Shown in pieces: positions 25,237-33,180 of a stretch of DNA of 64,000 bases. Numbering within the stretch: position 1 is the first letter of the stretch; each line of letters starts with the position of its first letter. The stretch covers positions 13,210 to 77,209 of the forward strand of contig UQHL01000015.1 of NCBI GenBank assembly GCA_900540805.1. Direction: 5' to 3'. The notes under the pieces were generated by a model that worked only from the letters and a program-made list of their open reading frames with translations, searched no databases and was not told the DNA's origin. The stretch comes from an uncultured Eubacteriales bacterium (GTDB taxonomy: Bacteria > Bacillota > Clostridia > Christensenellales > Borkfalkiaceae). The position numbers were made by a program, and so were the translations under genes.

Positions 25237-26747
25237 TTTTTGCTTTCCTCCGGATTTTTCAGCGTCAGTTTGATTTTATCCTTGGGGATGATCAGGCTGA
25301 CGTAATCGTTTTCGTTCCAGAGATCCTCGCAGGCGAGGACATAATCTTCTTCGTTTTCTGTTCGGACAATGTAGCGGTAATATTCGCTTTTATAGATAAG
25401 GGAGATGATATTTCCGCGCGCGCCGCCGGCTTCGGGATCGTCGCTCATCGTAATGTCGTGGAGCCCTACTTCGACGTTGACCTCCGTATCCGTGAGGTCG
25501 AGCTTTTCTCCCTTCGCCGTAATCAGATAACCTTCCTCGTCGAGATGACTGCCCGGATAAAGCTGGGTGACGTCGCATTCGAATTCGCCGTCGCCGAATT
25601 CCACGGTATTCTTTTTGGTGACGACGCCCGTAAACTGATTGACGCGGAATAATTTTTTCATGACGTGAATTCCGTCGGGGGCAATTGCAAGCCCGATCGT
25701 GTCGCCCAAGCGGGGCGCGGCGGTGCTTTGGATTTCGATCTCGTATCTTCCGCATTGCACGAGAATCTGATAGTGAATGCCCTTAAAAATAACGGAGGTT
25801 ACTTTTCCCGCCAGCGTGCCTTGTCCCGCAGGCACGATCTTTACGTCCTCGGGGCGGACGACGACATCTACAGGCTCGTCTTTTTCAAAGCCGCCGTCCT
25901 CGCATACGAAAGATTTGCCGCAGAAGCGCACGAGATAATCTTTGGGCATGGTTCCCGAGAAGATATTGCTTTCGCCGATAAAGTCGGCGACAAAAGTATT
26001 TTTCGGCTCGTTATAGATCATTTCGGGCGTACCGATCTGCTGAATATAGCCGTCCGCCATAACGACGATCGTATCCGACATCGTCAGCGCTTCTTCCTGG
26101 TCGTGCGTAACGTAAATAAAGGTGATGCCCAGCCGTTTGTGCATGGCTTTGAGCTCTAACTGCATTTCCTTTCTCATTTTGAGATCGAGCGCTCCGAGCG
26201 GCTCGTCGAGAAGGAGAATTTCAGGCTCGTTGACGATGGCGCGGGCGATGGCGATACGTTGCTGCTGTCCGCCCGAAAGGGTGGAAATGCTCCGTTTTTC
26301 AAAGCCCTCGAGATCGACGACTTCAAGCGCTTTTTTTACTCTTTCCGCGATCTCCGCTTTAGAAAGCTTTATATATTTTTCAACCGTGTTTCCCTTTTTA
26401 TCGACATACGTAGTGCTCACTCTTTTAAGCTTAAGCCCAAAGGCCACGTTTTCAAAAACATTGAGGTGCGGGAAAAGCGCGTATTTCTGGAAAACGGTAT
26501 TCACGGGCCTCTGGTTGGGCGGGAGACTGCTGATATCCTGGCCGTTGAGAAGAATTTTTCCGCTCGTGGGCATTTCGAAGCCCGCGATCATGCGCAGGGT
26601 AGTGGTTTTTCCGCAGCCGGAGGGGCCGAGAAAGGTGACAAATTCGCCTTTGCGGACATACAGGTTCATATTGTCGATGACGCTTACGCCGTCAAATTCC
26701 TTGCAGACATCTACCAGCTCGATAATATTGGTCGCATTTTTTTCCAT
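25233..26747 (-). CDS. potA: spermidine/putrescine ABC ATPase PotA, C-terminally extended
   Basis: 504-aa ATPase. Walker A GPSGCGKTT is at 41-49, signature LSGGQQQRIAIARA, Walker B ILLLDEPLGALDLKMRK, then a TOBE regulatory domain (VRPEDVKIVPAG onward). Typical PotA is about 350-380 aa. Here about 130 extra residues include what looks like a second TOBE-like unit (from about 400: FECDVTQLYPGS, VEVGLHDITMSD). A 25-30 residue insert (KRVSTTYVDKKGNTVEKYIK) also lies between the Q-loop and the signature. The extension could bind a regulatory ligand; that is inference. First transporter gene after the XRE-cupin regulator, 39 bases downstream of it. Confidence 0.9.
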   Translation of the reverse strand: MEKNATNIIELVDVCKEFDGVSVIDNMNLYVRKGEFVTFLGPSGCGKTTTLRMIAGFEMPTSGKILLNGQDISSLPPNQRPVNTVFQKYALFPHLNVFENVAFGLKLKRVSTTYVDKKGNTVEKYIKLSKAEIAERVKKALEVVDLEGFEKRSISTLSGGQQQRIAIARAIVNEPEILLLDEPLGALDLKMRKEMQLELKAMHKRLGITFIYVTHDQEEALTMSDTIVVMADGYIQQIGTPEMIYNEPKNTFVADFIGESNIFSGTMPKDYLVRFCGKSFVCEDGGFEKDEPVDVVVRPEDVKIVPAGQGTLAGKVTSVIFKGIHYQILVQCGRYEIEIQSTAAPRLGDTIGLAIAPDGIHVMKKLFRVNQFTGVVTKKNTVEFGDGEFECDVTQLYPGSHLDEEGYLITAKGEKLDLTDTEVNVEVGLHDITMSDDPEAGGARGNIISLIYKSEYYRYIVRTENEEDYVLACEDLWNENDYVSLIIPKDKIKLTLKNPEESKK

Positions 26748-26786
26748 AAGTGTTCTCCAAAAACAGCGCGGTTTTTATTAAAAAAA

Positions 26787-27320
26787 TCAAAAGTTGGGAG
26801 GTGTGGAAATCCAAAGAAATTTTGCTTTTCCCTTGCCCTTGTTCAAAATGGAATGGGGCTTTCCCGCCGAATAATAAAAAGCTTCGCCCTTTTTACATAT
26901 ATATTGTTTATTGCCCAATACGACGGCGATTCTTCCCTCCAGCACGTAGCCGAATTCCTCGCCCTCGTGCGGGATATCGCCCGAGGTGGAAACGCCTTCC
27001 GCCAGCTCCACGAGAACGGGTTCCATCATATTTTTCTGCGCGTTGGGAATCAGCCATTTCCAAAGTACGCCGTCCGCATCTTTTTCAAAGTATTCTTCTT
27101 TTCCAAATATGACTTTTTCTTTTGCTTCTTCCCTGAAAAATTCCGAAAGATTACTGCCGAGCGCCGACAGAATATCGGTGAGGGTAGCGATAGAAGGGCT
27201 GTTTAAGTCGTTTTCCAGCTGGGAAATATATCCCTTGGTGAGCTCGCACCGATCGGCGAGTTCTTCCTGCGTCAATCCCTTTTGATTGCGCATTTGTTTG
27301 ATTTTTCCGCCTAACTCCAA
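26787..27320 (-). CDS. XRE-family regulator with C-terminal cupin domain (PuuR-like)
   Basis: 177-aa regulator. An N-terminal helix-turn-helix (about 5-60: GLTQEELADRCELTKGYISQ, NSPSIATLTDILSAL) is joined to a cupin domain (about 105-170: HEGEEFGYVLEGRIAVVL, AFYYSAGKPHSILN). The same architecture is found in PuuR, a polyamine-responsive repressor, and it heads a polyamine transport operon here, so autoregulation with polyamine or a related effector is likely. RBS AAGGAGAGG lies before the ATG on the minus strand. Two matched dyads lie in its leader. Confidence 0.9.
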   Translation of the reverse strand: MELGGKIKQMRNQKGLTQEELADRCELTKGYISQLENDLNSPSIATLTDILSALGSNLSEFFREEAKEKVIFGKEEYFEKDADGVLWKWLIPNAQKNMMEPVLVELAEGVSTSGDIPHEGEEFGYVLEGRIAVVLGNKQYICKKGEAFYYSAGKPHSILNKGKGKAKFLWISTPPNF

Positions 27321-27402
27321 GGTTCCTCTCCTTATCCGTTTTTTTGTCCGTCGGTTTTGTAAAAGTAAACTTTTTTCTTTGTAAAAACAATCCGCGGCGG
27401 CG

Positions 27403-27441
27403 GTTTGTTAATAATAAACGAAAAGTTTAGTTAAAATAAAC
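27403..27441 (-). promoter_or_regulatory. paired operator-like dyads in the pot operon leader
   Basis: Two 17-bp dyads of the form GTTT-N9-AAAC with AT-rich centres lie at 27403-27419 and 27425-27441, with centres 22 bp apart (about two helical turns). They fall between the transcription start and the regulator gene, as expected for an autoregulatory site. The rest of the 27321-27646 gap holds only this promoter and the rpsT terminator. Confidence 0.65.
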
Positions 27442-27457
27442 TCACGCACTGCCGATA

Positions 27458-27486
27458 ATTATATTGTAAAGAGAAAAATTTGTCAA
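27458..27486 (-). promoter_or_regulatory. consensus promoter of the regulator-potABCD operon
   Basis: On the minus strand, TTGACA (27481-27486), 17 bp, TATAAT (27458-27463). Confidence 0.88.
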
Positions 27487-27579
27487 ACGTTTGAAGGCGG
27501 TTTTTACAATATTTTCATAAAAATTTTTTCGCGGGGCGGCAGGGGGCCGTTTTTTAGGAAAAAACAAAAATAAAACACG

Positions 27580-27608
27580 AAAAAAAGGTCTACCGAATGG
27601 CAGACCTT
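27580..27608 (-). terminator. terminator of rpsT
   Basis: On the minus strand, AAGGTCTG, a loop, AGACC and then a run of seven T's, shortly after the rpsT stop. Confidence 0.8.
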
Positions 27609-27646
27609 CATATTCATAATTAAAGTTAAGTACAATTTTCCTTCGA

Positions 27647-27913
27647 TTACGCTTCCATCGCGTTCAGCTTCTTTGCAAGCTTCGCTTTCTTGTTGGCGGC
27701 GTTATTCTTATGAAGGATTCCCTTGGAAGCGGCCGAGTCGATTGCGGAAACGGTTTCGGGATAAAGCTTCGTCGCCTCTTCCTTATTTCCGGCTGTGACG
27801 GCGGCAAGGAATTTCTTGATCTGCGTCTTGAGTGCGGACTTTACGGCTTTGTTGACTGCGGTTTTCTTCTCGATAACCAAAACTCTCTTTTTTGCGGATT
27901 TAATATTAGGCAT
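27647..27913 (-). CDS. rpsT: 30S ribosomal protein S20
   Basis: 88-aa basic protein beginning MPNIKSAKKRVLVIEKK and with KGILHKNNAANKKAKLAKKL near the end, both diagnostic for bS20, which binds the 5' domain of 16S rRNA. Length is normal. Strong RBS AAGGAG. It has its own promoter and terminator, as usual for rpsT. Confidence 0.97.
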   Translation of the reverse strand: MPNIKSAKKRVLVIEKKTAVNKAVKSALKTQIKKFLAAVTAGNKEEATKLYPETVSAIDSAASKGILHKNNAANKKAKLAKKLNAMEA

Positions 27914-27968
27914 GATGATCTCCTTATTTTTTCCTGTTTTTCTTAAATAGATTTCGTTTGCATGGATT

Positions 27969-27997
27969 ATTTTAGCATAAATAATCGGGCTTGTAAA
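27969..27997 (-). promoter_or_regulatory. promoter of rpsT
   Basis: On the minus strand, TTTACA (27992-27997), 17 bp, TAAAAT (27969-27974). Confidence 0.75.
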
Positions 27998-28017
27998 CTG
28001 TTTTTGAGGTGTTTCTT

Positions 28018-28039
28018 CCGAAAATCGGCAAATTTTCGG
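28018..28039 (+). other. leader hairpin before murI
   Basis: CCGAAAAT, loop CGGCAA, ATTTTCGG, followed after AAAA by six T's and then the SD of murI. It could act as a weak terminator or attenuator of murI. Confidence 0.4.
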
Positions 28040-28065
28040 AAAATTTTTTGTTTCGGGAGGATAAT

Positions 28066-29028
28066 ATGGATATTCCCGGCGGGGGCGTCGGTTTTTTCGA
28101 CAGCGGCATAGGAGGGCTGACCGTACTTAAGTCCTGTCTTAATGTCTGCGGCGGCCTGCCCGTCTATTATTATGGGGACGACAAACGCGCGCCTTACGGA
28201 AACCTGCCGCCCGAAACGATCCGCGAATACGCCCGGGATGCCTTCGGGCTTTTCGGCAAGCTCCGCGTAAAAGCCGCCGTCATTGCCTGCAATACGGTGA
28301 CGGCGGTGTGCGCCGACGAATTCCGCAGGTCTTTTCCCTTCCCGGTCATCGGGGCGGAACCCGCCGTATTTCCCGCTGCGAAAAAGGGGGGACGGATCTT
28401 TATACTTGCCACGCGGGCCACGGTTGAGAGCGAAAGATTTCAAAGGCTCTGTCTCCGCGCCATGGAAAAATATCCGCAGGCAGAGCTTTGCGCCTATGCA
28501 TGCGATGGATTGGCGGGGGCGGTGGAGAAGCATCTCTTTTCCGGCGAGGGTTACGATTTCGCTTCCTTTTTTCCGAAAGGGAAGCCCGATGCCGTGGTGC
28601 TGGGGTGTACGCATTATATATTCTTAAAGGAAAAGGCGGAAATATTTTACGGCTGTCCCGTCTATGACGGCAACGAGGGGATTTCCCGCCGCCTCGCCGA
28701 CATTTTGGCATTGGAAACGGAAAAAGCTTACCCCTTGGCATTGAAAACGGAAAAAATTGACTCCCTTTGGCCACCCGTGACCACAGATTCTGATTTTTTA
28801 TGTTTGCCGACCACCTTTGCCCCCGTTTTGCCCCTCGAAACGGGCAGTCTCGAGGAAAAGAAAAAAAACATAAAAGCGAACACTTGTTCGCGTGGCTTTT
28901 TGAAAAATCGGGAAAATTGCCCCGAAAAAAGGGGTTTTTCTCGCGTTTTTTTCCTCGGAAGCGGAAAAATCACCGATAAAAGGGTATGCGAACAAATGTT
29001 CGATATAAAAAATAGGGGTAATATTTAG
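28066..29028 (+). CDS. murI: glutamate racemase
   Basis: Makes D-glutamate for peptidoglycan; 320 aa. Motifs: FFDSGIGGLTV (Asp12-Ser13), YYGDDKRAPYG, IACNT with catalytic Cys75 and GCTHY with catalytic Cys181. Family members are usually about 250-280 aa. Here about 100 residues follow the last core motif YDGNEGISRRLADIL; the end SRVFFLGSGKITD resembles the C-terminal tail of some Clostridia racemases, but the Lys-rich, low-complexity stretch before it is unusual. Start ATG 28066 follows GGGAGG by 5 bases; the frame is open further upstream but without an RBS. Two LexA-box-like palindromes lie inside its 3' end. It directly precedes the cell-division cluster. Confidence 0.92.
   Translation: MDIPGGGVGFFDSGIGGLTVLKSCLNVCGGLPVYYYGDDKRAPYGNLPPETIREYARDAFGLFGKLRVKAAVIACNTVTAVCADEFRRSFPFPVIGAEPAVFPAAKKGGRIFILATRATVESERFQRLCLRAMEKYPQAELCAYACDGLAGAVEKHLFSGEGYDFASFFPKGKPDAVVLGCTHYIFLKEKAEIFYGCPVYDGNEGISRRLADILALETEKAYPLALKTEKIDSLWPPVTTDSDFLCLPTTFAPVLPLETGSLEEKKKNIKANTCSRGFLKNRENCPEKRGFSRVFFLGSGKITDKRVCEQMFDIKNRGNI
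28877..28890. promoter_or_regulatory. LexA-box-like palindrome 1
   Basis: CGAACACTTGTTCG inside murI (a 16-bp palindrome with the flanking G and C). Fits CGAAC-N4-GTTCG of Gram-positive SOS boxes. Confidence 0.5.
28989..29002. promoter_or_regulatory. LexA-box-like palindrome 2
   Basis: CGAACAAATGTTCG near the 3' end of murI, 86 bases before the mraZ -35 box. It fits the Bacillus-type SOS consensus, including the purine/pyrimidine rules of the centre. Confidence 0.55.
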
Positions 29029-29087
29029 AAATGTGGTCATCAATCCCAAAATTTTACTCTTTTTTTTGAAAAATTTGCAAAAAAAAC

Positions 29088-29116
29088 TTGACAAGGGGCA
29101 AGAATGGTTATATAAT
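29088..29116 (+). promoter_or_regulatory. consensus promoter of the mraZ (dcw) operon
   Basis: TTGACA (29088-29093), 17 bp, TATAAT (29111-29116), 40 bases before the mraZ ATG. Confidence 0.9.
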
Positions 29117-29155
29117 AGAGACAAGTTACTAAATATAAAAGGGGGAGGTGAAGAT

Positions 29156-29590
29156 ATGGCCAATATGTTTTGTGGAATTTACGAACATCAGCTGGACGAC
29201 AAAGGTCGGCTGCGGATTCCCGCAAAGTTCAAAAAAGGCCTGACGGGCGAGCACAACGAAAAGACGTACAGCTTTACCCGCGGCATGAACGGCTGTATCT
29301 ACGTCTTTCCCGACGAAGTGCTTGAGGAGACCGTCGAGGAGCTTTCGGAAGAACGGCTGGGCGAATCCTCCAAGGCGTCCCTGTTGTTCTTCAGCTCGAT
29401 ATTTTCGGCGGAAGAGGACGGACAGGGGAGGGTAGTGCTTCCTTCCAGGCTCCGCGAAATCGCGGGGATCAAAAAGGACGTCGTCACGGTCGGCCGTGGC
29501 AAGCGGCTGGAGATCTGGTCGGCGGAGCGGTATAATGCGTATCTCGAAGGCGCGGACTACGACGCAGAATTCAAAAAACTGGGGATTTAA
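29156..29590 (+). CDS. mraZ: transcriptional regulator MraZ
   Basis: 144-aa protein with two AbrB/SpoVT-like half-domains, each with its DxxGR signature: DDKGRLRIPAKF near the start and DGQGRVVLPSRLRE in the middle. MraZ binds repeats ahead of its own operon and tunes the division and cell-wall cluster. Start ATG 29156 follows GGGGGAGGTGAAG; the frame is open upstream, but that would lie in the promoter. It is the first gene of the dcw cluster. Confidence 0.96.
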   Translation: MANMFCGIYEHQLDDKGRLRIPAKFKKGLTGEHNEKTYSFTRGMNGCIYVFPDEVLEETVEELSEERLGESSKASLLFFSSIFSAEEDGQGRVVLPSRLREIAGIKKDVVTVGRGKRLEIWSAERYNAYLEGADYDAEFKKLGI

Positions 29591-29593
29591 GAG

Positions 29594-30535
29594 ATGCTGG
29601 AATTTTCGCATAAGCCCGTTATGCTGGAAGAATGTATGGAAGGCCTTTCCTTAAAGGACGGCGGAATCTATTTCGACGGCACGGTGGGCGGAGGCGGACA
29701 TTCCTACGAGATACTTAAAAGGACTTCGCCCTCGGGCAGGCTGATCGCCACAGATCTGGACGACGAAGCGATCGCCGCGGCAGAGGAGAGACTTTCCCCG
29801 TTTGAAGGCAGATATACAATTTATAAATCCAACTACAAGGATTTTGAAAAAGTATTCGACCGGGCGGGCGTGGAAAAGCTCGACGGAGCGCTCCTCGATT
29901 TCGGGGTTTCTTCTCATCAGATCGACGACGCCGAACGCGGCTTTTCCTATCGGGCCGCCGACGCGCCGTTGGATATGAGAATGGACCAAACGGCTCCTTT
30001 GACGGCGAAAGACGTGCTCAATACTTATACGGAAGAAAAGCTTGCGTTTATTTTCAAGGCGTACGGCGAAGAAAACTTTGCCCGTCCGATTGCGCGGAAC
30101 GTCGTAAAATACAGGGAGACCAAGCCCTTTGAGACGTGCGGCGAGTTCGCTTCCGTGATACGCGGCAGTATCCCCGCAAAATTTCGTTTCGGGGCGCCGT
30201 GTGAAAGAAAGAGCTTTCAGGCGCTCCGGATAGAAGTCAACGGCGAGCTGAACGGATTGTACGAGCTGGTGCTCGCCCTCGTCGGGCGGCTGAAAACGGG
30301 GGGACGGATTGCGATCCTCACCTTTCATTCCCTCGAGGACAGGGCGGTGAAGGAGGCGTTCAGATATCTGGAGTCGCCGTGCACCTGTCCCAAGAGCTTT
30401 CCCGTCTGCGTCTGCGGAAAGAAACGGGAAATTAAAATTATTACGCACAAACCGATCACGGCGGGCGCGGAGGAACTCGGAAACAATTCGAGGAGCAAAT
30501 GCGCAAAGCTGAGGATCGCGGAAAAAATTTTATAA
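29594..30535 (+). CDS. rsmH: 16S rRNA (cytosine1402-N4)-methyltransferase
   Basis: 313-aa RsmH. FSHKPVMLEECMEGL at the start, the SAM-binding motif FDGTVGGGGHSYEIL, LLDFGVSSHQID, and the late ILTFHSLEDRAVK block are all diagnostic. It methylates C1402 in the ribosomal decoding centre. It begins 3 bases after the mraZ stop, in the normal dcw order. Confidence 0.97.
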   Translation: MLEFSHKPVMLEECMEGLSLKDGGIYFDGTVGGGGHSYEILKRTSPSGRLIATDLDDEAIAAAEERLSPFEGRYTIYKSNYKDFEKVFDRAGVEKLDGALLDFGVSSHQIDDAERGFSYRAADAPLDMRMDQTAPLTAKDVLNTYTEEKLAFIFKAYGEENFARPIARNVVKYRETKPFETCGEFASVIRGSIPAKFRFGAPCERKSFQALRIEVNGELNGLYELVLALVGRLKTGGRIAILTFHSLEDRAVKEAFRYLESPCTCPKSFPVCVCGKKREIKIITHKPITAGAEELGNNSRSKCAKLRIAEKIL

Positions 30536-30618
30536 GAACCTTAAGAGAGAAGAAACACAAAGGATAATAAAAAAGTTATTATGAGTTGACGACAAGCAAC
30601 ACGGAAGGAGAGAAGAAG

Positions 30619-31344
30619 ATGGCTACGGTATTTGAAAACAGACCCGCACCGGTATATACGCCGCCCGAAGAGGAAGCGGCTTTACATAACGCGCGCATCA
30701 AGGAGCGCTACGAACAATTGAGAAACGCCGAGGCAACCCAGCTTGCGGAGAGCATTTCCGAAGCGGAGAGGGCGCCTTATGCCGCTACCCGCGCTTCGGC
30801 TCCCACGCTCGCGCCCGAGCGTCCCGAAAGGACGGCTTCCTATCCCGCCGCACCCGCGACGGAAGGAGCGCCCCGTACGGCCGAATACGTACACACCAAG
30901 GTGAATTCGCCTCTGTTCACGCCCGAAACGCTGGACAGGACGATCCGCCGTGAAGATTATGATTTTGCGCCGTCCGAAACGCCCGACGTCTCCGCCGCCG
31001 ACCTCCTTGCGGCATCCGTGCAGACTGCGGGCGGTGCGGCGGTCGCGGAAATGCCCGTTACGGCGGTAAACGTCGGAGTACGGGAGGAGAGCTACGGCTT
31101 CAGCCGTTTCGCTAAAATGGTGATGGCGGCGTTTGCCGCGCTGGTTATCGTCATGTTGACGGTCATCTGCATCAATACGCAGGTGATAAGCTCCAAATCC
31201 GCGCAATTGAGGAGGCTGGAGACGGAAAGGCAGGCGCTCGTCGAAGAGAACGCCGCTCTGGAAGGCCGTATCGAGGAAGCCAAGTCTCCCGAAAAGATTT
31301 TGGAGTACGCGCAGGAACACGGAATGATTTTCGACGATAAGTAA
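30619..31344 (+). CDS. ftsL: FtsL/DivIC-like septum protein with long N-terminal tail
   Basis: 241-aa single-pass protein in the ftsL position. The first 165 residues are cytoplasmic, Pro/Ala/Glu-rich and probably disordered. A membrane helix (about 175-195, MVMAAFAALVIVMLTVICI) follows, then a short extracellular coiled coil (QLRRLETERQALVEENAALE) with the ending SPEKILEYAQEHGM typical of FtsL. It would recruit FtsI/FtsW with DivIB and DivIC. The long tail is unusual, since FtsL is normally about 100-130 aa. Start ATG 30619 follows AAGGAG by 8 bases. Gene symbol by position and architecture. Confidence 0.8.
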   Translation: MATVFENRPAPVYTPPEEEAALHNARIKERYEQLRNAEATQLAESISEAERAPYAATRASAPTLAPERPERTASYPAAPATEGAPRTAEYVHTKVNSPLFTPETLDRTIRREDYDFAPSETPDVSAADLLAASVQTAGGAAVAEMPVTAVNVGVREESYGFSRFAKMVMAAFAALVIVMLTVICINTQVISSKSAQLRRLETERQALVEENAALEGRIEEAKSPEKILEYAQEHGMIFDDK

Positions 31345-31371
31345 AAAAATTTCCGGAAGGAGAGAACGACC

Positions 31372-33123
31372 ATTAAAAAACCGACAACCGATTATTCTGT
31401 ATCTGTTTTACGAAAGAGGTTATTTGCCGTGTTCACGGCGATAACCTTTCTTTTTTGCATTTTAGCGGGCCGTTTCTTTTACGTACAGGTCGTCTGGAGC
31501 GGTCAGCTGGGCTATCGTGCTTTGGATCAATGGATGCGCGAAATTCCCGTCGTGGCGGAGCGCGGCCTCGTCACCGACCGCAACGGCGTGGTGCTGGCGG
31601 AAAACAATACCTCCTATACGGTGTTTGCCCGCTCCAACGCGGTCAAGGATAAGACGGGCACCGCGCGCCTGCTTTCCGATTGTCTCGGGGTGGACGGCGA
31701 CACGCTGTTGAAAAAACTCGAATCGGTCAAGGCGTCGGAGATTACGGTGGCGCGGCACGTGGGCAAGGGCGCGATAGAGACGCTGGCCGAAGCCAATCCC
31801 GAAGGCGTTTATTATTCCCGGGACAATACGCGCGTCTATCCCAAGGGCGATTCGCTTTGTCAGGTGCTCGGCTTTACTTCAACCGACAATTCGGGTACCA
31901 CAGGGATCGAAAAATATTACGATAAATATCTCGCGGGGACGAACGGGGAACTGCTTTACGAAACCGACCTTGTCGGTGTCAACCTTAAGGGCGCGGTTGC
32001 TGCCTATCGCCCCGCCGAGGACGGCATGAACGTTAAACTCACCGTCGATTACGGGATACAGTCCGTCTGCGAAAGCGTCATGGCGAAGGCCTTCGAGGAA
32101 CATTCGCCCGTATCCGCAGAGTGTATCGTGCTCGATCCCGACACTTTTGAGATTCTCGCCATGGCAAATTATCCGGGGTACGATCTCAACGACGTGCCGC
32201 GGGACGAGACAGAGCTTTTGAACAGCCTTTCCAGAAACCGTATCGTCTGCGATATTTACGAACCCGGCTCCACGTTCAAGGTCGTCACCGCGGCCGCGGA
32301 CATCGAGGAATCCCTCAGGGGAAACCGCAACGCCTTTTCGACGAGCTACGTATTTCCCAGCAGCCGCACGCGGTCGGTGGACGGCACGACGGTAAAGTGC
32401 TGGAGCAACCACGCAAACGGCAAGCACTGCAACCAGACGCTCGCCGACGCGCTCAACAACAGCTGTAACCCCTGCTTTACGGATATCGCGCTCGCACTGG
32501 GGACTTCGACTTTTTACGATTACCTTTCCGCGTTCGGCTTCGGCAAGACGACGGGGATCGATTACAGCGGCGAGGCGTTGGGTATGCTGCTGCCTGAAAC
32601 GGCGGTGAGGGACTGCGATCTCGCGCGTATCGGCTTCGGGCAGACGATCGCGGTGTCGGGGATACAGCTCGCCTGCGCCACCGCGGCGGCGGTCAACGGC
32701 GGATATTATTATACGCCCCATCTCGTCAAAAGCATTTACGCTTCCGACGGGTACGTGCTTCAGGACGTGGAAAAAACGCTGAAAAACAGAACGATCAGCG
32801 AAAAGGCCTCCTCGACGCTCGCCGCCATGCTGGAGGGCGTCGTCCGCGACGGCAGCGGCAAAAAAGCGTACATAGAGGGCTACAGGGTCGGCGGCAAGAC
32901 GGGTACGGCGCAGAAATACGAGGACGGACACATCGCCGCAGGAAAATACGTTTCTTCCTTCGTCGGCTTTTTCCCTGCGGATAACCCGCAGTATCTCGCT
33001 CTCGTCATCATAGACGAGCCGCAGGGCGCTTATTACGGAAGCTCGGTGGCCGCGCCGTGCGCGAAAGAAATTTTCGAGGGAATTATCGCTCTGAAAAACA
33101 TACAACCCTACCAAAGCGAATAA
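31372..33123 (+). CDS. ftsI: division-type class B penicillin-binding protein (FtsI/SpoVD), probable ATT start
   Basis: Septal transpeptidase, 583 aa from ATT 31372. A short basic cytoplasmic tail and one membrane helix (TAITFLFCILAGRFFYV) precede a PBP dimerisation domain and the transpeptidase domain: Ser300 in GSTFK, the SxN-type SCN in LNNSCNPCF, and Lys509 in GGKTGTAQK. No PASTA domains are seen. Start choice: GGAAGGAGAG lies 7-9 bases before ATT, and the ATT frame adds 19 residues (KKPTTDYSVSVLRKRLF) that give the expected positive-inside tail. The only other candidate, GTG 31429, would start inside the helix. Position between ftsL and murE fits FtsI or SpoVD. Confidence 0.92.
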   Translation: MKKPTTDYSVSVLRKRLFAVFTAITFLFCILAGRFFYVQVVWSGQLGYRALDQWMREIPVVAERGLVTDRNGVVLAENNTSYTVFARSNAVKDKTGTARLLSDCLGVDGDTLLKKLESVKASEITVARHVGKGAIETLAEANPEGVYYSRDNTRVYPKGDSLCQVLGFTSTDNSGTTGIEKYYDKYLAGTNGELLYETDLVGVNLKGAVAAYRPAEDGMNVKLTVDYGIQSVCESVMAKAFEEHSPVSAECIVLDPDTFEILAMANYPGYDLNDVPRDETELLNSLSRNRIVCDIYEPGSTFKVVTAAADIEESLRGNRNAFSTSYVFPSSRTRSVDGTTVKCWSNHANGKHCNQTLADALNNSCNPCFTDIALALGTSTFYDYLSAFGFGKTTGIDYSGEALGMLLPETAVRDCDLARIGFGQTIAVSGIQLACATAAAVNGGYYYTPHLVKSIYASDGYVLQDVEKTLKNRTISEKASSTLAAMLEGVVRDGSGKKAYIEGYRVGGKTGTAQKYEDGHIAAGKYVSSFVGFFPADNPQYLALVIIDEPQGAYYGSSVAAPCAKEIFEGIIALKNIQPYQSE

Positions 33124-33144
33124 ATATAGAGTGAAGGAAATCGC

Positions 33145-33164
33145 GGCCGCGGCTGTTCGCGGCC
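33145..33164 (+). other. intercistronic hairpin between ftsI and murE
   Basis: GGCCGCG, loop GCTGTT, CGCGGCC: perfect 7-bp GC stem ending 2 bases before the murE SD, with no T-run. It may modulate murE translation or mRNA processing. Confidence 0.5.
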
Positions 33165-33180
33165 TAAAGGGGTGCACATC

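Noticed and set aside
31879..33177. Long antisense open frame opposite ftsI (432 codons)
   Set aside because: Composition typical of a reverse-frame artefact in GC-rich codons; ftsI is certain.
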